Assembly: GCA_963383645.1 (NCBI GenBank)
Contig: OY726572.1
Span: forward strand, 73,824,184-73,888,183
DNA: 64,000 bases
Reading direction: 5' to 3'
Source of the DNA: Muscardinus avellanarius
Lineage: Eukaryota > Chordata > Mammalia > Rodentia > Gliridae
A model generated the notes under the pieces. The model saw only the letters and a list, made by a program, of their open reading frames with translations, did not search any database and was not told the origin of the DNA. This document shows, in pieces, positions 23,521 to 35,460 of the stretch. The translations under genes and the position numbers were made by a program. Each line of letters opens with the position of its first letter. Position 1 is the first letter of the stretch.

Positions 23521-24577
23521 TTTTGTGGCAATTATTTATTATTTTTTTAATCATACATCACTTTGGAATACAAGACTTGAGAGGATATACAAGCACATAT
23601 CATCCGATAAGCCCTCATCCAATCCCCATTCCATTCCCTCCCCCTCCCTTGATCTCATGCTTAATTGGTTATTATCTTTGATATAATTGTTTACACACCT
23701 CATGAGTTTTAAAGAGATTCCATCCTCCCCCATCCTCTCCCCTCTGATTGGTCACCTTAATTGCTTCTCAATAGGGCCCTTTCTACTACTCGACCTCCTC
23801 CTGTACCGTCTTTCCTTCTAGTTCTTGCTAATTAGGGGAAGCATCTGGATTTCATTTTCTGTGCTATTTCTCTGTGCATGCCTCATTGCAAGTTCTGATC
23901 CCCCTCTTGACGGCCCCAGTAGTGGCCTGTCCACCCGGAGGACTCTGATCCCAGCCTCGCTGGCCCTGGCACCAACCTGGCCTCGGAGGCCCCAGCACCG
24001 GACATACCTCAAGGCAGGCTCCGATCCTAGCCTCGCTGGCCCCCGCACCAGACTAACCCCTCGGCTGGCTCCTCTCCCGGCCTCAGAGGCAACAGCACCA
24101 GACTAGCCTCATGACAGGCTCCAATCCTGGCCTCACTGACCCTGGCCTAACCCCTCAGCAGGCTCTTATCCTGGTCTTGCAAGTTCCAGCTCCATTCTTG
24201 CCTCACAGCAGTTTCAGATCCTGGCCTCACTGGCCCTGGCACTGACCTGGCCTCGGAGGCCCCAGCACCGGACATACCTCAAGGCAGGCTCCGATCCAGG
24301 CCTTGCTGGCCCCATCACTGGCCTAACCCCTCGCCAGGCTCCTATCCAGGCCTCAGAGGCACTAGCACCGGCCTTGCCTCACAGCAGGCTCCAATCCCGG
24401 CCTTGATGGCCCCGGCACTGACCTCACCCCTTGACAGGCTCCGATCCCGGCCTCGCTAGCTCCAGCCCTGGCCTAACACATCAGCTGGCTCCGATCCCGA
24501 CCTCAGAGGCCCCAACACCGGCCTTGCATAATGGCTGGCTCCGATCCCGGTCTCGCTGACCCTGGCACCTGCCTAAC
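23521..24577 (-). mobile_element. composite retroposon: GC-rich VNTR + L1 3' tail
   Basis: The unit reads on the minus strand. Its 5' part (24577 down to about 23895) is a GC-rich tandem array. Its 3' part (about 23880 down to 23540) matches the antisense L1 3' region seen at 31900-32260: a relic of the last ORF2 codons, pyrimidine-rich 3' UTR and a terminal AT stretch. It ends in an A-rich tail with a GTGGCAATT interruption at 23521-23548. A perfect 15 bp duplication (CTTCCATTTTGCTTT) flanks the whole block, so VNTR and L1 tail were inserted together. The cut context on the sense side (CTTC/AAAG) is pyrimidine/purine, as L1 endonuclease prefers. No ORF1 or ORF2 body is present, so it is non-autonomous. 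It may be an SVA-like family, or one L1 transcript whose 5' monomers were spliced or deleted onto its 3' UTR. Confidence 0.82.
23895..24577 (-). repeat. GC-rich 50 bp minisatellite (VNTR)
   Basis: Units start with GGCTCCGATCC-like boxes at 24017, 24067, 24117, 24161, 24211, 24287, 24337, 24387, 24437, 24487 and 24537, so the period is 50 bp with two length slips (44 and 76). Two unit types partly alternate (CTCGCTGGCCC versus CTCAGAGGC), hinting at a 100 bp dimer. A 53 bp stretch at 23975-24027 recurs exactly at 24245-24297. CpG is frequent. Short frames open through the array on both strands reflect the lack of A/T and are not genes. Confidence 0.93.
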
Positions 24578-24592
24578 CTTCCATTTTGCTTT
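24578..24592 (+). repeat. target-site duplication, right copy
   Basis: CTTCCATTTTGCTTT, identical to 23506-23520. Confidence 0.9.
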
Positions 24593-24750
24593 GAAGGAGG
24601 AAGCATTGAGTACAATGTGTTAATATAAGAGTAGACTTTGATTATCAACTATTATAGGTATTAAGCTTCATGATTTTGCTAACTACATGGTTAACTTTAT
24701 TGATAATCAGAGTCTATTGAGTAGTGTGTTATATTGTAGGTAGTCTGTTT

Positions 24751-24972
24751 TCTTTTCTTTTTTTTTTTTTTTTTGCGGGTTTGGGGATGGAACCCAGGGG
24801 CATTCGACCTCCAAGCTACACCCCTTGCTCTATTTTTTATTCTTTATTTTGAAACCAGGTCTCACTGAGTTACAGAGGGCCTCACCAATTAGCTGAGGCT
24901 GTTCGCAAACCGTGAACCTCCGGTCTCAGCCTCCTGATGCTGGGATTACAAGCGTGCGCCACCAAGCCTGGG
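24751..24972 (-). repeat. B1-dID-type SINE
   Basis: Complete minus-strand copy with a long T-run at its left end. Confidence 0.93.
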
Positions 24973-25288
24973 TCTGTTTTCTCTTTATACCTGAACTAAA
25001 ATCTTTTCTTTGACCTTGGATTTCTCTATTTTACTATGATACAATCAAGGATAGACTTCTTTTTAATTATCTTGGTTGGTATGTGTTAGGCTCCCTGGAT
25101 GAGATTATTCAGAAACACCAATTTTATCTTCTTCGTTTTAACTCTGATTAGATTTATGATATAAAATTTCTCTGTGTATACCTTTTTCATTTATTTGACT
25201 GTTTTTCTGTACCTTTGATTAATTTTTGTATCTGTCTTCTACTTCACTAAAATTCTTAGTTGCATCTAGTATGTTATTTATGCCTTAC

Positions 25289-25502
25289 TTTTTTTTTTTT
25301 GCGGTTCTGCAAATGGAACCCAGGTGCATTTGACCTCCCAGCTACATTCCCTGCCCTATTTTTTTATTCTTTATTTTGAAACAGGGTCTCACTAAGTTGT
25401 GGAGGGCCTCACTAAGTAGATGAGGCTGTCGGCAAACTGTTTTCCTCCGGTCTCAGCTTCCCAAATGCTGGGATTACAAGCATGTGCCATCACACCCGGC
25501 TT
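25289..25502 (-). repeat. B1-dID-type SINE
   Basis: Complete minus-strand copy. Confidence 0.93.
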
Positions 25503-25534
25503 TAGGCTTTACTTTGAGATTTAACTTTTATCAT

Positions 25535-25745
25535 TTCTTTTTCAGTACTGGGAATGGAACCCAGGGGCATTGAACTTCCGAGCTACACCTCTAGCACTAT
25601 TTTTTAGTCTTTTTGTTTTGAAACAGGGTCTCACTGAGTTGAGAAGGGCCTTGCTAAGTAGCTGAATCTGTCTGATGAACCTCGATCCTCAGTACTCCAC
25701 CTCTGGAATTATGGGATTACAAGCGTGCGCCACCCTGCCGGACAT
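25535..25745 (-). repeat. B1-dID-type SINE
   Basis: Complete, slightly diverged minus-strand copy. It is the third of three same-strand copies within 1 kb. Confidence 0.92.
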
Positions 25746-26789
25746 TTTTATAATTTTTTAAGAAATATTGTTCTGTTCAGAGCATCATGCCCAGGTGCCC
25801 GGCCCCATCCTGGGTGATTCAGAGTCCCTGGGGGGTATGGCGGGTCTCACAGAAACCTGAACTTGCAAGGGTAGGAAATCTAACAAGTCAGGGGTCACAC
25901 TGAGATGATAGTTCAGTTGCCAAATCCTTTTCTAGTTCAAAACATTTTTTAAATATTAAATTTATGCTCTCTATTCTGTATCCCTATTATATTAATCTAC
26001 ATCAAATCTGCCACCTAGCACATGTAGAGAGCTTTATAATTCTGAACTAAATACTGATTACTTATATATCCTTATTGGACGGTTCTATGCTTTCTTTTTG
26101 AGAGGATTTTGCTTTGGAGAAGGACTCCCAAAACACCACCAACCTGAGGCTCTTTGCCAATATTGTCTCTATTCTGGATTTCCCATACTATGCAATGGAT
26201 ATAAATTCTATTTTATAAACACATGAAAATGAGGACAGTCTTTTATTATCATGACAAGTTATATTATCTATTATAAATTAAACATTGTTATTTTCTGAGA
26301 GTTTATTTGTAAGGGGAACAGCAGAGTGAAATAACACCACATTTTTTAGTATTTCTTTTTGCCAGAGAACACACTATAACCAGTTAATATTTTAACAAAC
26401 ATGGCACTTTAAGCATGTAAATTTGATTTGGGTGGGCAAGTTTACAGTTATTTATGAGGGTCAAGACATGTTCCTGTCTCCTGTGTAGCCATTAAAACTC
26501 TAGGATAGTTACTGAAATTACAAATAACTGAACTTCTCAATACCGCAGAATGACCTAATCTTTTGATTTTAAACTTTCTAATGTTTTTTTCCTCTTCTTC
26601 CTTTCCTTCCTTCTTTCCTTCCATTCTTCTTTCCTTTTTATCTTTTCATCCATATATCCATCCACTCAGGTATTTCCCTTCCATTTATGAGGATATTTGC
26701 TGTATTTTACATGTATTTCCAGGGGTTTTGAGATTTTTTTCTTCATATTTATTCTCTCATATTCACTAGTTTAACTTTAAAAATAAAGC
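25746..26789. other. single-copy intron sequence
   Basis: 25790-25900 is locally GC-rich with no recognised family. 26580-26650 is a pyrimidine (TTCC) tract. Confidence 0.4.
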
Positions 26790-26912
26790 CATGAAAATGG
26801 TACTATTTTATTCATTTTACTGATGAGGCTTAGGTTTAATAACAAGTTCAAACAAGGAAAATATGTTAGAACTGGGACTTTTAAACTCAAGAAGTCTGAA
26901 CTCTAGTTCTTC
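26790..26912 (-). repeat. MIR SINE
   Basis: ATTCATTTTACTGATGAGGC, then AGAACTGGGACTTTTAAAC, corresponds to antisense MIR core. Confidence 0.65.
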
Positions 26913-27116
26913 ATTGATATGTTTTCAGAAGCAAAACAAATTATTTTAGGTTTACTGATAATTTATGTTCACTTAGTAATTTTCTGGAGATATATTAAAA
27001 ACTATTAGTATTTTTTACTTTTATCCTTAATTTTCACATGAAATAGATAATAAGCCTAAAAGTCAGAGGACCCTGAGTCCTATTAAAAAAAATGGAAATG
27101 ATAATTTTAGGTTGTG

Positions 27117-27319
27117 TTTATTTGATTGTACTGACAGCTAAACCCAGGGACATTCTACATCAGAGCTATAGCGCTAGCCCTTTTTAAACTTTTTATTTTG
27201 AAACAGGGTCTCACTACATTACTGAAGGTCTCTCTAAGTTGCTGAGGCTGGCCTTGAAACTGTGATCCTCACATCTCAACCTCCCAAGTATTGGGATTAC
27301 AGGCATGTGCCACCTTACA
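27117..27319 (-). repeat. B1-dID-type SINE
   Basis: Diverged but complete minus-strand copy. Confidence 0.9.
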
Positions 27320-27687
27320 CAAGTAAGAATTGTAGTTTTAAATGGTAGAAATTTAAAAATTTAGTGAAATTTTATAATGTGATGAACTTTAATATTTTTA
27401 TAGTTTATTCTTTTGGTTTATTATGAGTAGAAATAAATGTACAAAATAGGCGCAAAGCTTTTCATTCTTCTATTGTGTGTGCTTATTTCTAAAGAAGAAT
27501 ATGTAATCTTCTTTTCAATAATCAGTAATCCTCCATATATGACTGCATTCTTAAGAACAAATGTTACCTGTTACATCACAATGGAAATAATTTCTCTGTA
27601 TAGCGTAAAAGAAAAGTCAAATGTTTTTGCTTGCTCTTAAACTGTTGGTTACCTTTCAGATATGGAGGTTCTAAAATTCTAATGATG

Positions 27688-27933
27688 GCCAGGTGTGGTG
27701 GCACACACTTGTAGTCCAAGCGCTTGGGAGGCTGAGATAGGAGGATTGCACAGGTTCAAAGCCAGCCTCAACTACTTAGTGAGGTTCTCGGCAACTTAGT
27801 GAGACCTTGTTTCCAAATAAAGTATAAAAATAGGTCTGGGAGTACAGCCCGGAGTAAGAAAATGCCCCTGGGTTCCACCCCCAGTACCACAAAAATAAAT
27901 AAATGAATAAATTAATTAATAGATAAATAAAAT
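27688..27933 (+). repeat. B1-dID SINE with target-site duplication
   Basis: Complete copy with an AT-rich (AAAT)n tail, flanked by AAAATTCTAATGATG at 27673-27687 and 27934-27948 (15/15 identical). Insertion is probably fairly recent. Confidence 0.95.
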
Positions 27934-28206
27934 AAAATTCTAATGATGACAAAACAAAGGAGTGCAGATTGATGATCATATGTATGATATGCATAACATT
28001 ATTAGTTGAACAACTTGGAATCAGAACAAACACAAAGTATCCACGCATTTGATTTTATAGTAAAATGAGATGCAAAATCTCTTTTTCTTTTTCTTACTTT
28101 ACATATATCCTGATAATTTTCTTTTTATAATGCTCAAATTCTTATAATTACACTATACTAAGGACATGATTTTAGTGTTTAGATGAAATTTAAGATACTA
28201 GTTGTC

Positions 28207-28335
28207 AAGTGGTGTGCAGTGTCACTTGCCTGTAATCAAAGTACCTCTGAGTTTGATATAGAAGGATCGTGTTTGAGGCCACTATGGAAAAACTTAGTGA
28301 GATCGTGTTTCAAATTAAAAATAAAATAGAACACC
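28207..28335 (+). repeat. old SINE fragment
   Basis: Head CTTGCCTGTAATCAAAGTAC and linker AACTTAGTGAGATCGTG. The ID tail is missing. Confidence 0.6.
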
Positions 28336-28382
28336 ACCCTTTTATTATTTCAATTCACATATAGTTATTCTTATTACCTTAG

Positions 28383-28640
28383 AAGTGGTTGAAAGCACAA
28401 ATTCTATAACCAGACATTCTACGTTAAAATGAAAATTCCTTTACCTATTTTTAAAGTTGTTGGCAAATTGATTAGCCTTTTTGTGCCTCAGTCTCTTTAT
28501 CTATAAAAATGGAAATGGAAACTACCTGCTAAGCTTTCTATGAGGATTAAGGTAATTGATGCAGTGCTTCAAACACTCTCTGGAGCAGGAAAAACACCAC
28601 ATCAGGGTTAGCTCTTACTGTTAATATCATCATCACCAAC
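28383..28640 (+). repeat. MIR SINE, nearly full length
   Basis: Core and 3' motifs lie in order: GGTTGAAAGCACAAATTCTA, TTGTGCCTCAGTCTCTTTAT, ATGAGGATTAAGGTAATTGA and TTAGCTCTTACTG. Confidence 0.85.
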
Positions 28641-28671
28641 CTCATCATCACCATCACCATCATCATCATCA
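28627..28671. repeat. (CATCAC)n-like tract
   Basis: An imperfect CAT/CAC trinucleotide run follows the MIR. Confidence 0.85.
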
Positions 28672-30451
28672 AAATCATTCCATTTTGTTCTAGGTCTTCA
28701 TGCCAGCATATGTTTGGCTTAGAGGTTCTCTTTGCATCAAAATTAATAACACCACAGGATTTTTAGTCCAGCAACCATAGATCCCAAATCCCAAGGCTGA
28801 AGCTGAATCTGTGTGACCCTGGACATATTAATCTTTCTAAGTTAATCCAAATATTTGCTTTTTTTAATCTTTGAAATGAAGCTAAATGTCTATCTCATTG
28901 TGAGATCATATATATACCAAGTGATAACTAAGCAGCTACAATCATTTTTTGCATCATAGATCTGGAAAGGGGTCTTTGAGATCATCAATTATTTTTAATG
29001 TCTGGGGAAGAGAGAGATGTGCTAAAAGTAACTAGAAGTGAGAAGGTAAGATTGACTAAAGTTGAAGAGATTCACACGGAGTAGGGCAAAATACATTTTA
29101 ACATTTGGGAGATTATCATTAGCTACATCTATTGATTATTGAAAACATTAGGTTGGGGTTTTTTCAAATGTAACTATAATGTATAGCACATAAAAACTAA
29201 ATTGTATAAATGGTTTCTTTTATTGGTTTTGCTAGCTCCTCATTTACCAATGTGGACCCTATTTTAAATACTCTAGGGCTTGTGGGTGCATACCCATTGC
29301 ATTTATACCTGAAAGGATTCTTTGTCCTGAAATTGTGTTTATGTAAGATAAAGATCTATTTATAATTACTGAAGCCACAGTTGGCCATGAGAATTAAATA
29401 TAGTTGACCACCTATTATCTAAATGGGTTGTCCCACAGTGAAAGCGTGGTGGATTCCTACCGGCCTCTTTTTCCACCTCAGTAAACCCATGGACCAGTGT
29501 GGCAGGGTGGGGGCCTCTGTGAGGGTATGGACTGGATATCAGCCTGAGCTGCCATTGTCCCCTGTCTAGTTTGTCCGAATGCCTATCTTATTTATCTTAT
29601 TTATTTATGCTTATCGAATGACTTGGAGGTGGCTTAAAATTTTGCTGGTTAAACTGAGGTATTGCTCAGTAATTCTTTAGTTCTCTGTCTCTATAAGTGC
29701 TCCGTATCTACATGCTCCATGGCCTCTCTTTGTTTCTTAAATAAACATACTTTTAAGCTCTCTTTATAAAAAAGAAGTCACTTGCTGTGCAGAGTAGGGG
29801 TTAGAAAGGATGTCTTCTTTGTTTCAGACCTACCATAATCAGATAACTACCAGCACTACCCCAAGGCAATTTTTGCGAAGTCATTCCAACTACATATATG
29901 GAAATTATGAAGGAATTAAAGAGCCATGCATAGGTGGTGGAAAAATCTATATTAGCTTTTTAGACCTTATTATGGTATCATACACAATGGAATACCAAAA
30001 ACAGCATGACCAGAATATTTTCCTTTTTATAGTCAGACCTACATAGAAAGGTGAATTATATTCCCAGTGTGAGTTTATTAATTTCTAGTAAGAAATATGT
30101 TTACCCAGGGACTATACACCTACATTCACTGGCAGGTACATAGAGTACAATTTTCAAGTTATTTATCACTATATTTTTACTCTTTCCTTAAAAGAAATAA
30201 GTACTGAGAGCATGGAATGGGTCCTCTTTGTTTGGGGGGAACCTTCAAGCAGCAGAAAGATTGTGAGATTGGCTAAGTAATCTGGGAATTAATCAAATTA
30301 TTAGTATCCCAAAGTGTCCAAAAAGTTTGCAATGCAGAGTAGTATATTCTACTTTTTTCAATTTAATGACTGAATTTATTTTGTTTTTGTGTATTTCATA
30401 ATAAACATTTTAAAACTTGAAAATTGACTAGCAAGCTTTTAAGAAGTAATT
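28672..30451. other. intron sequence, possibly with an LTR relic
   Basis: Mostly single-copy. At 29380-29790 a block with TATAAG- and AATAAA-like boxes and a CTCTTTGTTTCTTAAATAAA end looks like an old LTR, but I cannot name it. Confidence 0.35.
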
Positions 30452-30652
30452 TTGATCCAGGCATGGTGATGCATGCTTGTAATCCCAGTTTGGGAGAGGC
30501 TGAAACAGGAGGATCACAGGTTCGCAGCCAACCTCGGGAATTTAGGAAAGCCCTCTACAACTTAGTGAGACTCTGTTTCAAAATAAAGAAATAAAATAGG
30601 GCTGGGGGTATAACTCAGATATATATACTGTTCCTGACTTTAATCCCTAGTA
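30452..30652 (+). repeat. B1-dID-type SINE
   Basis: Complete copy that passes directly into (CA)n. Confidence 0.92.

Positions 30653-30695
<43 letters not shown>
30653..30695 (+). repeat. (CA)n microsatellite
   Basis: Uninterrupted run at the SINE 3' end. Confidence 0.95.
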
Positions 30696-30698
<3 letters not shown>

Positions 30699-31764
30699 TT
30701 TTGCCACCCTTATCTATTACTATAGCTAACTAAGTGCCCCTACATATTCCTAGTTCCCACCTAGGGAGTGAATTGCTTCTTCTCTGTTGCATTTCGAGTT
30801 GTGTCTACTCAGTGGACATTTCTCTACAGATTTTCTGCGAATGTCCCTTGTTAGTGTTTCAGAACCATCAAGTTAAAAGGAAGTAGAAAGCAGGAATTAA
30901 AATTTTGTCTTGAATATCTAGGACCTATCAGGATTCTTCCACACAGCAGGTGTGAATAAATGCTTACAGAATGGTTAAGAAGGCAAGTCAAGTGATATAT
31001 GACTTCATACAGGCAGTGCACAAGGCACACCTTTTTAGATATGATCATACTATCAGACCTGCAAACCAACGCAGTATGGATAGCATTGTCAGTCCCCTGG
31101 CCCACATCCCATAAATTCCCCTCACCTGTAAGGCTGCCTGGCACCCTGTTGGGACATTTTTATCTCTCAAGTTTGATATTTGTTTTAACCTTATTTTAAA
31201 AATGTACTTGTGACTTGGAAGGAGCGAAGCCTGCCTGAGATCTGTCATAACCTCAGCGACGGGCAGTTGATCAGAGAAGTGAAAAACGCATTGATTAGCA
31301 CATTTCAGCTGTTCGTCTACTTGAGATTAGGGTCTTGAATTACCTTAAATCAATATTTCTCATAACCTGTTGCTAGGTCTGCCTGCCACACACATATATT
31401 TTTGGTAGCTGTGCTTTATTATAACTGATAAACTAATGTCAATGTTGGCATTGTATCTTCTTCGACCCAGAACGGCCGTGACAGGGTCACCTCCTGTCAG
31501 TTAGATGAAGAGGACATGTGGCTATCATCACATACAAGAAACTGTTTTTTTCAGTGATGAATGAAAAAGTAGTGACAGGTCAGAAATTAAATATCATGAC
31601 ATTTTCTTCCTAGAATCTGGCAATTCCTTTTTTTTTCACCCACATTCCAGAGAATAAAATCATATTTCTCCACGTTGCATTTTAAAATACAACTTAACTA
31701 TGTTAATTGAGCTGTAATTTTTTAGCACTCTTGACCATGTTCATGATACCAATTACCTGAAAAA

Positions 31765-31768
<4 letters not shown>
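30696..31768. other. single-copy intron sequence, conserved-element candidate
   Basis: No repeats. 31230-31740 is complex, non-repetitive sequence with TAATT cores. Overlapping short ORFs on both strands near 30850-31250 look like chance. Confidence 0.4.

Positions 31769-31806
<38 letters not shown>
31769..31806. repeat. (AT)n microsatellite
   Basis: Uninterrupted run. Confidence 0.95.
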
Positions 31807-31811
<5 letters not shown>

Positions 31812-31889
31812 GTTCTAATAGGTGATAGAATTTTTTTTTATCTTTAATCAACTTTTCTCATCATGGGGATTGCTTCTGTGTTTTGTTTG

Positions 31890-32694
31890 GCCAAAGTCTA
31901 CTTTATTTTTTATGTTTTTTATTGGTGCATTGTAGTCATACTTCTTAATGGGATAAAAGACTTGTGTAGACATACATGCACACATCACCCAATTAGCCCA
32001 TACCTGATCCCCACCCCCTTCCCCCACTTCCTTCCTTCCTTCCCATGCTTGGCTTAGTAATTGACTTTGATATGTTTGTTTAAGTACCTCCTGTGTGTTA
32101 GTTTCCCTCTTCCCCTCTTCCATCCCCTCAGTTAGTTGGCCTTATTTGCTCCTCTATAGGATCTTCTTCTTTATCCAGAGTTCTTCCGGTTATCCATTTC
32201 TCCCTAGCTTTCGCATATTAGGGAAAGCATCAATTTTTTCCTTATTGTGACTAACTAATCTCACTTAGCATAATATCCCCAGTTCCATCCATTTCCCTGT
32301 AAATGACATAATTGTGTTTTTCTTTATGGCTGAGTAAAGTTCCATTGTGTACATATCCCACAGTTTTGTAATCTATTCATCTGTTGATGGAGTTGTTGGC
32401 TGGTCCCATAGTTTAGCAATGGTGAATTGTGTAGCTATGAACATAGATATTCATGCATTAGTTTGGTAGTTTGGTTTCCTTTCTTTTGGGTAGATAACCA
32501 GAAGAGGTATTGCTGGATAAATGGTAAGTTCGTTCCAATTCTTCTTAGGATTCTCCACACTGTTTTCCAAAGTGGTTGCACTAATTTGAAATCCCATCAA
32601 CAATGTTTTAGAGTTCCCACTTCTCTACATCCTCACCAGAATTTATTGTTGTTTGTGTTTTAAATGATTGCCATTCTAGTTAAAGTTAGGTTGA
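31890..32694 (-). mobile_element. L1 LINE, 5'-truncated
   Basis: The minus strand reads 3' UTR plus the C-terminal part of ORF2. Conserved antisense segments include CATCTGTTGATGG (32380s) and GTTTTCCAAAGTGGTTGCAC (near 32560). It is collinear, with no inversion, and truncated at about 32694. The + ORFs here are antisense L1. Confidence 0.9.
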
Positions 32695-35304
32695 CTTATT
32701 ATTCTATTGGGTAGCAAGTTTATGCAAATTATATACATTGTTTTTTATGCTTTGCATTTGTTTTTCTTCTCTCTATATTTTAGTTGGTATAAAATCAGTG
32801 ATGCAAGTCCTATTTAGTTTTACTAATGACAACATAGAGATGACATAGTCACTTGCGAATATTCCACATAAGCATAATACCAAGACATCCAAACTGCTAC
32901 AAAAAGGCACCAATTATAGAGTCTATCTTAGAGAAAGTCAGTTGTGAATTTGTGAAACTACATAAAACCTAGAATGGTTCCCAAAAAGTATAATGAACTA
33001 TTGCAGATAACAAACTGAATGCCAAATTGCAGGAAGAATAAAGCTCAGAGTGAAGAGACCCAACTTCTGCTCTGAGCTCAACCTCTGGCTGGCTGGCTTT
33101 GTGAGTTGAACAACCAACCCACTGACAGTCCTGGATAGTTGTCTAGTCAAATCGAGGGGTGGGGTCCACCAGTGAGCTGCCATTTCTTGTCTTTCAAGTG
33201 TATGTCATCACTGAAGTCCTGAAATTGCTCAGAGTGACATGGAATTATCTTTATAAAATGTGCTAGAAACCTGCTTTGTTTCCTCCAAACAGAGGAAGAA
33301 TACCTTTCTTACACCATTAATTTGCTTAATAGATAGTGTAAAAGCACACCAATTATCCAGACTTGAACAATGACTTAGCAGGCATTGACATGTGGACCCC
33401 TAGGGGGAGCTGTTTGTCCATTTCTTTATTTTAGTTGTCCCCTGCATAATACAAATGCCACATTAGTTCCCAGGCAATGGCTGATGAACGTTCTTTTTAA
33501 CATTTCCCATCTCCTTAAAGGACATTCCAAAAAATTCTCTCAAGATCTGCCCTATTGAAAAGGAGATTATATTTTTATATGTGGTTCAGAACATGTAAAA
33601 GACCAAGTAATAGAAGAAAAAAAAATAACATTTAAAGCTATCTCCAATCAGATGGTTTCCTGGGAGGAATAAGGGTTTTCTGTCCTAAAGGTCATGCTCA
33701 GATTTTAAATTTACTAGAATTACGGCTGCAAGATGTCCTCCAGGGTATTCTTAAATTCTGGACTTTGAACATTAAACCCACCCCTCTAACTCTGCATTTC
33801 TTTGTATATTATATTAATCAGTATGAGGAAATCAAGGTGTCCTTTTTATTTAAATGTTGAGATTATTGTTCTTGGATACTGTCTGCCTCTTTCATTCTAA
33901 GTTAGAAACCAGCATTTTGGCGGTTGTATTATCATCATTTGTCTAATACAAAAAACAAGTTGGAGTCTTGCTTCTGGTTTTTCTCATCACATTAAAAGGT
34001 TTTGAAGTCACACTTCACTTACCAAGTACTGTATCAGGCTACTGACATTTCAGTGGGTTTTGATTTGTGTCATGGTTGTAGGAGAATAGAATAGAGATAC
34101 TGATCAATAGAAACAATTATTGATTTAAGACTATAAATAAGTCAGAAGCATGCTTTTTATAGAGAGACTCGCCTTGCATTTATAGAATTATTGGATCTTC
34201 ACATTTATACACAAGTTAATTTATTGGATGTTTATTTGCTTTACAAACTAATTTACAATAGGCTTTTTAAAAATATCTGGTATCGTGCACTTATTACCAA
34301 GGCACATTTGTTGCATAGTGGAATGTGTGTGCAGATTGCTTTCTTTTCTCTTTATTTAATAAAATTATGAAGTGAACGTTTTGTCACCATGGATCCTCTG
34401 TACTCCATTTTTCTTTTAAACCTTAGAACATCACTATTTAATGTTTCCAAGTTTGCGGTCCTCTCTTGCTTTCGAACTCAAGACAGTGAGCACTTTTTTT
34501 GGAATGTGGCTACGGCTGCATTTAACTGGTCCTTGTAGAGGTCTCAATTGTGAAGCGTGCCATATTGCAGCTTGATGTTTTTCTCTGGCTACAGCAATGT
34601 AAAATTACTCTGCACCATCTCCTCCCAATCCAGGCAAAGGCTACAGCTGAAATAATTAAAATCCATACGCTTAATGATCTGTGCCTTGTGCAAGGTGGTG
34701 CATTACTGTCTCTAACGATGTTTAATAGCTCATAACACTCAATACACTTAATCATCAGTTACTGACATGTGTTGTACTTTTGCATACTGAACATATCTTG
34801 ATGGGGGGAAAATTATGTTGGAACAGATTCAATTATCAATCCTTGGTAAAGAACACTGGGTCTGATGAAATGAGGACAGGCAGCCTTGCACTGAGGCGTT
34901 GTGGCTTCTCTGGGCTTTTGTTAGGCAAAGCAGTTTTGATTGGCGTGTATCAAGTCATGCTTTATTGGCTTCACAGATACAGTAAGAGTGGGACCAAAAT
35001 CCCAGGTTGGGATATAAAGAAACTACTGTCCAGCCACCTAACTGCCTATATCCTGCCCTCTACTAGAGCTTCTGTGTCTTTATATTTAAGATGAGGGTCG
35101 AGATTCCATAGGGATCACAAATTTGCCAATCTCACAATCAATTCAGAGACAGTGGTCTCAACAGATTTCAGAGGTCCTGTACTCACTTCTTATTTTCTCA
35201 GAGCCTACTACCCTTAGTTGAATGACAATGGTTCTGACAGTTTTCTAATTGGGTGATATTACTATTGTTTTGATATAGATTGGGTGATAGATATTTTTGT
35301 TCTG
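32695..35304. other. repeat-poor intron block
   Basis: About 2.6 kb without recognised repeats. 34490-34760 is complex sequence that looks like a conserved non-coding element. No gene was recognised. Confidence 0.45.
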
Positions 35305-35460
35305 TTCTTATGGTACTGGACATTCGAACTTTAAACCACATTCCTGACACTATTTTATTTTTTCATTTTAAAACAGGGTCTTACTAAGTTGCTAAGGCTG
35401 GCCTCGAATCTGTGAGCCTCCCAAGTACTGGGATTACAGGTACACACCACCACCCTCAGC
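35305..35460 (-). repeat. B1-dID-type SINE
   Basis: Diverged minus-strand copy with a shortened centre. Confidence 0.82.

Noticed and set aside
23249..23686. 145-codon plus frame
   Set aside because: It crosses from unique AT-rich sequence into the composite retroposon, so it cannot be an ancient gene.
23818..24106. Arg/Pro-rich frames on both strands in the GC-rich array
   Set aside because: Open because the minisatellite lacks stop triplets, with no sign of coding constraint.
28627..28671. CATCAC-type repeats as a CRISPR-like array
   Set aside because: A trinucleotide microsatellite in a mammalian intron, with no spacers.
32427..32663. 78-codon plus-strand open frame
   Set aside because: Antisense translation of L1 ORF2.
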